From NCBI GenBank assembly GCA_000773965.1, contig JRUP01000026.1, positions 62,001 through 126,000 of the forward strand: a stretch of 64,000 bases of DNA. The letters run 5' to 3'. The translations under genes and the position numbers were made by a program. Positions 57,242-64,000 of the stretch are shown piece by piece. The notes beneath the pieces are model-generated. The model ran no database searches and was not told the origin of the DNA. It saw only the letters and a program-made list of their open reading frames with translations. Source of the stretch: Enterobacter cancerogenus. GTDB lineage: Bacteria > Pseudomonadota > Gammaproteobacteria > Enterobacterales > Enterobacteriaceae. Numbering within the stretch: position 1 is the stretch's first letter; every line of letters begins with the position of its first letter.

Positions 57242-59626
57242 TTATCCTCTGGGCGCGAAAGCCAGAGCGGCTTCCTGCGCTTTTTTCAGACACTCTTTGC
57301 ACACTGATTTTGGCAGTTCCGGTAGCTGCGTCTCTTCGCTGGCAGGCGTATTCCAGACATGCATGCCTCGAATGCTGGTTTTACCTGGCGAATGGATCTG
57401 AATATCGCCCTGCGGCGTGATCCTGATGGTTGCGCCGCCGCAGCCCAGCACGATGCCGTTTTTGGCGGTCAGACGGAGTTCACCCTGAACGGTTTGCACG
57501 CTGATATCTTTCATCGCCGTGAGACCCAGAGTATCGCCGTGCGATTCGACCGTTAGCGGTCCCTGGCCCGACACCATGCGAATGCCTTCCTTCTGCGACA
57601 GCAGCGAAATGGCCTGACTGGCGTTGACCTGCACACGTTTGCCGCTGGCAATGCTGGTTTCCGTCTGGCTTTGCAGATGCAGGGTTGTGCCAGAGTTAAG
57701 CAGGATGCTTTTGGGGCTGACGGCACCAATTCCTTCCGGGGCACTGAGCAACATGGCGGGGGATTTGAGCTGTTCGGCTGCAGTCAGATACGCGCTCAGG
57801 TGAGAAACATCGGGCTGAAGGTTGTGGTGAGACTGGGTAATGGTCTGCCAGTCATTCATCTGGCTTAGCGCGCCTTTTACCAGGCTGATTGCCGGAGCCA
57901 TCTCCAGCACCTGACCCGTCGCTGTTGTCTGTGCATCTGCTGTCAGGAACAGGCCTTTACCAGCACGCAGCGTACCGGTGCTGTCAGTGCGCAGCTCAAA
58001 TCCTTCGCCGCGCTTATTACGTGCGTTGTCAACAATGTGACCTAACGACAACTGACTTTTGCCACCATATTCCGTCGAAATTTTGGCATGTTCATAACCC
58101 CGGCGATCTTCAAACCTGAGTTTGTTGTTTGCCGGTGTCCGCAGAACATTGCGTTGATAATTATAAAGATTGACGTGATCCGCATGACGCGAGTCATGCA
58201 TAGAGCAAAGAATGTAGGGCCGGTCAGGATCGCCGTTGGTGAAAGCAATCATCACCTGCGTTCCGGCTATCAGTGGGAAGTGCCAGCCGTGAACGTTACC
58301 GGCATACGGCTTCGCCAGCCGCACCGGCACACTCTCAAAACCGGCCTGCCATGTTTCGTTCAGATCAAACTGGAAACGCACCCGATAGCGGCCATGTTCA
58401 TCAAGCTCAGCATACTGCGCGTTGCTGACCGGGCTGGTAACGCGGGCCAGCAGCGTGCCTGCGATGTGCGGCCACGTTTTTAGCGGCGGACGATAAGTGC
58501 TACGGGCACGCACTGGCACGGCAGTGAAGCGAATGACATATGCCGTGTCGCGTGAGATGCGGTTTGAAGAGGTCGAAACCACCAGCAGACCATCCGGTGC
58601 ATCAGGCCACTCTTTGCCTTGTGGCGAAATCACCGCGCCAGGACGAACGTCCATGGCATTGGTCATGCCTGTAAACGTCACCTGCTCGGTGATTAAGCGT
58701 TCCTGACGGCACTTTGCAAACCATTGCCCCTGTTCCGGCTGCTCCTGATATTCTTTACCCTGCTGTAGGTAATGTTCTCCGTAGCGATACAGCGTTCCCG
58801 ACAAGGCGATTTTGTCAGGATCGGTTTCTACCTGCGCCTGCATGTCATTTTGCGCATCGAGATAGTATTCATCATTAAGTTTGGTGCTGGCGGCTACTGA
58901 CTGGCGGTTAACTGATATGTCCCACAGTGATTCCTGTCCGCCATCGAACAGCCCGGAAGGATGACGGAAGGCGATGATTTGATCAGCGCCATAAGCGCGT
59001 GAACTGTCACCCAGCACCAGCACATCCCGGTGATTTTCTTCATCCCATGCGAAGTAGTAAAACACGCCAATGCGTGCAAGATGGCGTTCGATAAACGCGA
59101 GATCGCTCTCCGCATAGGAGATGTAAAAATCACGCGCCGGATAACGGCTGTTCAGGCGAAAATGGTAATCCAGCGAGGAGAATTCCCAGCGTTTGAGTAT
59201 GTCCTCCAGCGCGCCCGGCACGCTTTTATGCTGATAAACGGCATAGGTCAGGCTATTTCTCAGCAGCGCCAGACGGGACTCCAGCGTCACCACGTAGCGG
59301 GTTTCATCCGCAGAAGATTCACACTGCCGAAAGGCGGTAATCACCCCGCGCAGAATGCGTGGCTCAACCGATTGCCAGGGCTGACCATCAGGATAAAACA
59401 GCAGCTGAGCAGTGCTGTTAATCAGAATATCTGCCGGGATATCCCGGCTGGCGCTGGTCATTTCAACCGTGTAGCACCACGGCGTGTTCAGCGCTTCTTC
59501 ACCGCTGAAACGCAGCACCGACAGTTGAATATCCGGATGCTGATTTTTCAGCGCCGGGATGCTCAGTTGATAGTGGTTGTAGACCGGCGTCGTTCCGCCC
59601 TGAATGACAAAATCCTTCTTACCCAT
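57242..59626 (-). CDS. vgrG: Type VI spike protein VgrG
   Basis: 794 residues. A gp27-like base (about 1-380, with FYISYAESDLAFIERHLARI), a gp5 OB fold (about 385-500, AQYAELDEHGRYRVRFQFD, WHFPLIAGTQVMIAFTNGD) and a DUF2345 beta-helix (about 650-750) are visible. The last 40 residues carry a short tail with CKEC and helical character, a plausible adaptor-binding tail; there is no toxin domain. A gap of 36 bp separates it from tssL. Confidence 0.95.
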   Translation of the reverse strand: MGKKDFVIQGGTTPVYNHYQLSIPALKNQHPDIQLSVLRFSGEEALNTPWCYTVEMTSASRDIPADILINSTAQLLFYPDGQPWQSVEPRILRGVITAFRQCESSADETRYVVTLESRLALLRNSLTYAVYQHKSVPGALEDILKRWEFSSLDYHFRLNSRYPARDFYISYAESDLAFIERHLARIGVFYYFAWDEENHRDVLVLGDSSRAYGADQIIAFRHPSGLFDGGQESLWDISVNRQSVAASTKLNDEYYLDAQNDMQAQVETDPDKIALSGTLYRYGEHYLQQGKEYQEQPEQGQWFAKCRQERLITEQVTFTGMTNAMDVRPGAVISPQGKEWPDAPDGLLVVSTSSNRISRDTAYVIRFTAVPVRARSTYRPPLKTWPHIAGTLLARVTSPVSNAQYAELDEHGRYRVRFQFDLNETWQAGFESVPVRLAKPYAGNVHGWHFPLIAGTQVMIAFTNGDPDRPYILCSMHDSRHADHVNLYNYQRNVLRTPANNKLRFEDRRGYEHAKISTEYGGKSQLSLGHIVDNARNKRGEGFELRTDSTGTLRAGKGLFLTADAQTTATGQVLEMAPAISLVKGALSQMNDWQTITQSHHNLQPDVSHLSAYLTAAEQLKSPAMLLSAPEGIGAVSPKSILLNSGTTLHLQSQTETSIASGKRVQVNASQAISLLSQKEGIRMVSGQGPLTVESHGDTLGLTAMKDISVQTVQGELRLTAKNGIVLGCGGATIRITPQGDIQIHSPGKTSIRGMHVWNTPASEETQLPELPKSVCKECLKKAQEAALAFAPRG

Positions 59627-59662
59627 TTACAGATTCCTTCCTGAAATTTGCTGGCCCGATAC

Positions 59663-60328
59663 CTACCCTCTGCCAAGCAGATATTGCAGATGGCCGTTCA
59701 TGATGAAAGTGGCAACAATGATGGCAACCAGCACACTACTGCGAATAAGCCAGGGAGAACGCTGCCAGAAAGATGTTTTGTGTTTTGATCGCTGGATAAT
59801 GACCGCTGAGTCGGGAGATCCAGCCTGCTCAGGCAACAGCGCTTTTAGCTGCTGCACCAGCGACTGACGCTCCTCATCGTCTTCCGTTCGGTATTTTCCG
59901 GTATAGCCAAAGCGCAACATTCTGTAGTAGCAGCTGACGGCGGCTTCTGCTGTTGCAGGTTCACGAAGCAGCTTTTTGATGCGTTCGTAGAAATGCTCGC
60001 CACCGTTGAGATGGCCGAGAAAATGCCCCTGCAAAGGTGTGCGCTTCCACCAGGCTGAAATATCAGCGTCTGGAATGGTCATGATCAGTTCATCAAGAAA
60101 GACGCAGTGTGCAAATTTGATTTCTTCGCGGAGAGAGGCCGCTGCACTCGCCGTACTCAGTTTATCCTGGACCTGTTGGACCATGCTGAAACAACGCTGA
60201 TAAAGTGCATCGTCAATCGTTATGGATTGTCCGTTTCGGACAGAGAGCGCCAGCAGCCAGGTATCCTGCATGAGCGTATCGAGGGTACTGGCTTTGATGT
60301 TGTAGGCGGAAGACGTTGTGGGTACCAT
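59663..60328 (-). CDS. tssL: Type VI secretion inner-membrane protein TssL (DotU)
   Basis: 221 residues. The DotU helical domain is cytoplasmic (DTWLLALSVRNG, EIKFAHCVFLDELIMT, HLNGGEHFYERIKKLL), with one C-terminal membrane helix (SSVLVAIIVATFIMNG). No OmpA-like extension. It binds TssM. It has a good ribosome site (GGAG) and is the first gene of the T6SS segment; tssK, usually just upstream, is missing. Confidence 0.94.
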   Translation of the reverse strand: MVPTTSSAYNIKASTLDTLMQDTWLLALSVRNGQSITIDDALYQRCFSMVQQVQDKLSTASAAASLREEIKFAHCVFLDELIMTIPDADISAWWKRTPLQGHFLGHLNGGEHFYERIKKLLREPATAEAAVSCYYRMLRFGYTGKYRTEDDEERQSLVQQLKALLPEQAGSPDSAVIIQRSKHKTSFWQRSPWLIRSSVLVAIIVATFIMNGHLQYLLGRG

Positions 60329-60638
60329 CCTGGTAACTCCTAAGTGTTATTAATCCCTTATCACAATCACAAATTTCATTGAATGGTGTTGTCTTCACTG
60401 ACTTCTAACATGCTTAGAAGTTTAATTTTCGGCTGCACGTCAATCAGATTAACACCCATACTTCAGTGCGACTGATGATATTACACAAGGTGATAGTTGA
60501 TCAAATTTACAGATCCAATTTTTAGTATATTTTTCTTCCGCAAATCCTCTTTTTAACTAACTGCAAACGTTCCTCTTAACAACATCCTGTTATCGAAGTG
60601 GAGTGATCCCGTGACTCTGACCCAAACTCCTGCTCCAT
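60329..60638. other. Gap between tssL and the DUF1493 gene
   Basis: AT-rich 310 bp. It must hold the promoter of the T6SS/lipid operon, but I see no certain boxes. Bases from about 60605 on are similar to 19750-19830 and mark the edge of the repeated segment. Confidence 0.5.
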
Positions 60639-60878
60639 TCAGAAACGTAATTCCTGCATGATATCCACTTCTCCAATCTCAAAAATCTTCTGAAACGATC
60701 TCTCTTCGGTCACAAATGAAACCCCAAACTTCTTCTCCGCGTCCTCCAGCAGCTCAACTCCATCATCTCCGGTAATACCCAGATCAGCATCCAGCAGGGT
60801 ATGCTCAGTAATCACAGATTTGTGATCCCCCGAAAACTCATGCACAAACTCAATCACCTCTTCCAAAGTAGGCTTCAC
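60639..60878 (-). CDS. DUF1493 protein with a replaced, short C-terminus
   Basis: 79 residues from a GTG at 60878. The first 60 or so residues are almost identical to the 117-residue protein at 27253, then the end is replaced by ..GEVDIMQELRF. The replaced tail and 3' flank resemble the fragment at 19781-19909. The start overlaps the LysR stop (GTGA), so it is co-translated with the intact regulator. It lacks about 40 residues of the family's C-terminal part and is probably a truncated chimera. Confidence 0.65.
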   Translation of the reverse strand: MKPTLEEVIEFVHEFSGDHKSVITEHTLLDADLGITGDDGVELLEDAEKKFGVSFVTEERSFQKIFEIGEVDIMQELRF

Positions 60879-61804
60879 ACTAACCTCCCAGATTCATCCC
60901 CAGCCCCCGACGGCAAATCCTCCCCCAACGTCCCCAGCAAATACTCAACAAAAACCCGCACCTTACTGTTCGCCGTCTGTTTCGTTGCGAACACCGCGCT
61001 CACCGGCATCGATCCCACTGCAAACTCCCTCAACACTGGCACCAGCGCCCCGGAAGCCAAATCCGGTCCTGCCAACCAAGCTGGAAACTGCGTAATGCCC
61101 AACCCAGCTAATGCAGCGGCGCGTTGCTGCTCACCATCATTACTCTGAAACCGGCCTTGAGGCATCAGCGTAATAGCCTTACCGTGCTCATCCACAAACC
61201 GCCACGGATGCATTCCGCGTCCAGCATTAAACGAGATGCACTGATGCTCGCTCAGTTCAGCAGGTGAGGCTGGCACGCCATACCTCGCCAGATAATCCGG
61301 GCTGGCCACCGTGATCAGCGGGCTGTCGGCCAGCTTGCGTTGTGTCAGAGCAGAGTCCTGCAGTTCGCCGTGGCGGATGGCGACATCGATATTCTCTTCA
61401 ATCAAATCCACATGCCTCTCAGAGACGCGCAGTTCCACATTCAGCGCCGGGTAGCGCGCCAGCAGCGCAGGCAAACGCGGCACGATATAGAAGCGGCCAA
61501 ACACGGGTGCCACTGAGATGCGCAGCGTGCCAGCCGGTTCATCTGCGCCATATTTAACGTTTAATTCTAGCTGGTCGAATTCATCGCGCAGGCGCAGTGC
61601 GCCGTCATAAAAGGTTCGGCCTGCGTCGGTTAAGGCGATGCCGCGTGAGGAACGTTTTAGTAACGGATTATTGAACTGCTTCTCCAGTGCGGCGATCTGT
61701 TTGCTGACCGCAGACTGTCCGACACCGGCTTCTTTGGCAGCAGCTGAGAAACTACCGCATTCGACCACGCGCAGAAACAGCCGGATAGCATCAAGTCGAT
61801 CCAT
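60875..61804 (-). CDS. LysR-type transcriptional regulator (intact)
   Basis: 309 residues: N-terminal winged helix-turn-helix (VVECGSFSAAAKEAGVGQSAVSKQIAALEKQF, about 13-45) and a substrate-binding domain (90-300). It is divergent from the hydrolase gene (gap 101 bp), the usual place for a LysR-controlled gene, so it probably regulates that hydrolase. Two decayed copies at 27603 and 37468 show the same protein sequence. Confidence 0.94.
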   Translation of the reverse strand: MDRLDAIRLFLRVVECGSFSAAAKEAGVGQSAVSKQIAALEKQFNNPLLKRSSRGIALTDAGRTFYDGALRLRDEFDQLELNVKYGADEPAGTLRISVAPVFGRFYIVPRLPALLARYPALNVELRVSERHVDLIEENIDVAIRHGELQDSALTQRKLADSPLITVASPDYLARYGVPASPAELSEHQCISFNAGRGMHPWRFVDEHGKAITLMPQGRFQSNDGEQQRAAALAGLGITQFPAWLAGPDLASGALVPVLREFAVGSMPVSAVFATKQTANSKVRVFVEYLLGTLGEDLPSGAGDESGRLV

Positions 61805-61905
61805 ATAGTAGTCCTGATGGGAATAGAAGGTATTCCATTAAGCCAGCTAGTTGCGAAAATTGGAATGGCATAAGGTTTCTCCACACCCTTTTACCGGAGC
61901 AACTT

Positions 61906-62790
61906 ATGAACAAGACACAGCACTCCTTAACCGATCACGACCGTTTGCAGGTGCAGCAATCACTGGCCGAGCAGCAAGCGCATCGCGAGCACTTTAGCGG
62001 CACGATGCGCGAGTATTATGACGAGATGACTGCGGAGACACCGCTGGCAGCAGTCGTGCACTGTGAGCACGTCGCGGATTCGGGTTGGTGGCTGCATCCG
62101 CAGGAGATGCGCACCGAGCAGGTTATCGTGTTCATCCATGGCGGTGCGTATATGCTCGGTAGCGCTCAGGCCTATCGCGGATTCGCCAGCCAGCTGGCGG
62201 TGCGCACTGGCTATTCAACCTTTGTGCTGGACTATCCGCTGGCACCGGAACATCCATTCCCGGCCGCGCCGGACAGGGTGATTGAGATACTCAACGGGCT
62301 GGTCGACAGCGGCATTGAACATATCGCGCTGGTGGGGGATTCAGCCGGTGCTGCGCTGTCGCTGGTGGCGCTGCAACATCCTCAGCTGGTGCAGAAAATC
62401 CGCTCTGCGGTGCTGTTTTCCCCATGGACCGATCTGACCTTCAGTGGCGCTTCGTTTAACGATCCCAACACGCGCGATCCGATTTTCCAGCCATCGATTC
62501 TGCGGGATGCCTCTGCGGCTTATTTGCAGGGTGCATCGGCGGAGGATCAACGCGCCTCGCCATTGTTTGCGCAGTACAGCCACTTACCACCGTTGGTGAT
62601 TCAGGTTGGCACCGAAGAACTGTTGCTGGATGACGCCACGCGCTTAGCGGCTCACTTCGCTGAGCAGGGCGGTGAGGTGCAGTTGGATATCTATCAAGGC
62701 ATGCACCACGTGTTTCAGCGCGATATCCGCCTGGATGCCGCGCGTCACGCACTGGATTCCGCTGCCAGTTTTATTCGCCAGCATCAGTAA
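61906..62790 (+). CDS. Alpha/beta hydrolase of the HSL/acetyl-esterase family
   Basis: 294 residues. The oxyanion-hole motif HGGAYMLGS (about 84-92), the nucleophile elbow GDSAGAALS (about 145), the Asp near GTEELLLDDA and the His in MHHVFQRD complete a catalytic triad. The family includes acetyl esterases and lactone hydrolases. It is divergent from its likely LysR regulator. The first 70 codons recur as fragments at 28451 and 38084. Confidence 0.9.
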   Translation: MNKTQHSLTDHDRLQVQQSLAEQQAHREHFSGTMREYYDEMTAETPLAAVVHCEHVADSGWWLHPQEMRTEQVIVFIHGGAYMLGSAQAYRGFASQLAVRTGYSTFVLDYPLAPEHPFPAAPDRVIEILNGLVDSGIEHIALVGDSAGAALSLVALQHPQLVQKIRSAVLFSPWTDLTFSGASFNDPNTRDPIFQPSILRDASAAYLQGASAEDQRASPLFAQYSHLPPLVIQVGTEELLLDDATRLAAHFAEQGGEVQLDIYQGMHHVFQRDIRLDAARHALDSAASFIRQHQ

Positions 62791-62797
62791 CACTTCA

Positions 62798-62837
62798 TGT
62801 GCCCGGCCAGTGATTCCCGCAACACAGGCCGGGCACA
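62798..62837. terminator. Hairpin after the hydrolase gene
   Basis: Perfect 11-bp arms TGTGCCCGGCC / GGCCGGGCACA with an 18-nt loop lie 8 bp after the stop. There is no T-run, so it may work as an RNA-end stabiliser or weak terminator. Confidence 0.55.
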
Positions 62838-63040
62838 AATCCATCCTCTCATCCCCCTATCACATTTATTTTAGCAACCGCCACATCCACCGATAAAACC
62901 GTTAAGGGATCGTTTTCGGAGAGTGGTGGCTGGCGAGACAAGGAATAGTCAATTTGGCGCTGATGCCAGACGGTTAATGACGCACGTCAATTCACCCAGC
63001 CGCTCTACTTTATCGGTCAATGCGCGGGACGGGGTGAAAA

Positions 63041-63667
63041 ATGGAAAAGGTACTGATTGTTGACGATCATCCAATCACGCGATTAGCGCTCAAGATACTG
63101 ATTGAAGAAGATAATCGGGTAGTCGTAGGTGAAGTGGGCGATGGCATTCAGGCTATAAAGTTTGTGAAAAAACTGCAGCCGGATTTAGTGATTATTGATA
63201 TCGATATCCCGGTGCTCAACGGTATCGATGTCATCAAGCGTGTGCGCCAGAGCGGGCACAAGAGAGGCATTCTGGTGCTCTCCGGCAAAGACAGCGAGCA
63301 CTATATCCGCCGCTGTGCCATAGCGGGTGCCAACGGATTTATCAGTAAGTGCAAAGAGTTAACCGAGCTGAGAGATGCGATTCGCGCTATCAGCAAAGGA
63401 TATGCCTTTTTCCCGATGAATTGTGCGCGTCAGGGCTTGCATCTTGAGGATGAAAACAGCGACCAGCGCAAAATTGACGAACTGTCGCCCAAAGAGCTGA
63501 ATGTATTGCGTCAGTTGGCGCGCGGCGAGAAAGTGGTGGATATCGCGCGAGGCATGAACATCAGCGATAAGACCGTCAGCACCTATAAAAGCCGGCTGAT
63601 GATGAAGCTGGAGTTAAAGAATCTGGTGGATGTGCTCGATTTTGCCCAGCGGCACAATCTGGATTGA
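63041..63667 (+). CDS. LuxR/NarL-family response regulator
   Basis: 208 residues. Receiver domain (1-120) with the acidic pair near D9/D10 (IVDDHPITR), the phosphate-accepting Asp in IIDIDIPVLNG and Lys in VLSGKDSEHY. The LuxR helix-turn-helix (about 145-205) is LSPKELNVLRQLARGEK..ISDKTVSTYKSRLM. It resembles EvgA and FimZ. The convergent gene at 63681 encodes the end of a hybrid kinase and is the likely partner. Confidence 0.9.
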   Translation: MEKVLIVDDHPITRLALKILIEEDNRVVVGEVGDGIQAIKFVKKLQPDLVIIDIDIPVLNGIDVIKRVRQSGHKRGILVLSGKDSEHYIRRCAIAGANGFISKCKELTELRDAIRAISKGYAFFPMNCARQGLHLEDENSDQRKIDELSPKELNVLRQLARGEKVVDIARGMNISDKTVSTYKSRLMMKLELKNLVDVLDFAQRHNLD

Positions 63668-63680
63668 GACGCTCGGCAGT

Positions 63681-64000
63681 TCATGCGCTGAACTCGTCTT
63701 TGAGAAAGGTTTCGATTGCCTGATTCAACACTTGCACGCAGCCCAGCGTTTCATCGAGCATCTGGCCGAGATGGCGTTCATCGACTGGGGCGCCACAGGC
63801 TTGCTCTAATTCGCGGCACTGATCGGCAATCGATATGGCGCCGATGATCTGCACTGAACCTGCCAGACGGTGCAGGCTGCGCTCCAGCGCGGGCCAGTCG
63901 CGATTGTCGAAACAGGCGCAGGCCACCTGCATATCCTGCAGATTCTCATCGCGGGTGGCGCTGAGCAGGCGCTGCAGCATCTCGTTGTCCTGATGAGCCA
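63681..64000 (-). CDS. Hybrid sensor kinase, C-terminal Hpt domain (partial)
   Basis: The frame is open to the window edge, so the kinase lies outside. The Hpt histidine is in SLHRLAGSVQIIGA, with the usual helical flanks (..CFDNRDWPALER..). It would pass phosphate to the convergent response regulator, as EvgS does for EvgA. Confidence 0.85.
   Translation of the reverse strand, partial: AHQDNEMLQRLLSATRDENLQDMQVACACFDNRDWPALERSLHRLAGSVQIIGAISIADQCRELEQACGAPVDERHLGQMLDETLGCVQVLNQAIETFLKDEFSA

Overview
The window comes from an enterobacterial chromosome, most likely Pantoea/Erwinia-like (Erwiniaceae). That is inferred from gene order and protein similarity, not from a search. Positions 173-17659 carry a compact block with nearly the E. 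coli order: ybaK, ybaP, copA/cueR, ybbJ-qmcA, cnoX, ybbO, tesA/ybbA-ybbP, purEK, lpxH-ppiB, cysS, ybcJ-folD. A DUF1198 gene (17836-18339) and tRNA-Arg(TCT) (18504-18580) follow. This is the argU neighbourhood, a known integration site for islands in enterobacteria.

Everything from about 18.6 kb to 60.6 kb looks accessory: it is more AT-rich, poor in housekeeping genes, and built from modules. Module 1 (20771-26965, + strand) is a four-gene restriction-modification-like operon: C5-cytosine methyltransferase, MORC/MutL-type GHKL ATPase, Z1-domain helicase-like ATPase, and PD-(D/E)XK nuclease. Module 2 (28639-37334) has a minus-strand operon of a double AAA+ ATPase, a WYL regulator, a glycine-rich membrane-inserting-type protein, a TerB-like protein, a second glycine-rich protein and a YkgJ-type cysteine-cluster protein. 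A GmrSD-like DUF262/DUF1524 nuclease diverges from it. Their shared intergenic region carries two matching palindromes that are probable operators. I recognise no named system in the minus-strand operon, and it is the best candidate here for something undescribed. Module 3 (38292-60328, minus strand) is a partial type VI secretion locus: TssL, VgrG, DUF4123 adaptor, four tandem DUF3304 lipoproteins, a Tle1-type phospholipase, PAAR, TssM, TssJ, TssF and TssG. A complete ynbABCD-like phospholipid synthesis operon with an added acyltransferase sits between tssJ and tssF. TssA, B, C, D, E, H and K are not in the window.

The modules are separated by copies of one chromosomal segment, [DUF1493]-[LysR]<->[alpha/beta hydrolase]. 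The best-preserved copy is at 60639-62790. A decayed copy lies at 27253-28582, a more deleted one at 37468-38152, and a short related fragment at 19750-19909. Each module is therefore bracketed by remnants of the same locus, which suggests that the island grew by repeated insertion or recombination at one place.

The window ends with a LuxR-family response regulator and the Hpt end of a sensor kinase (EvgA/EvgS- or FimZ-like arrangement), which probably returns to core chromosome.
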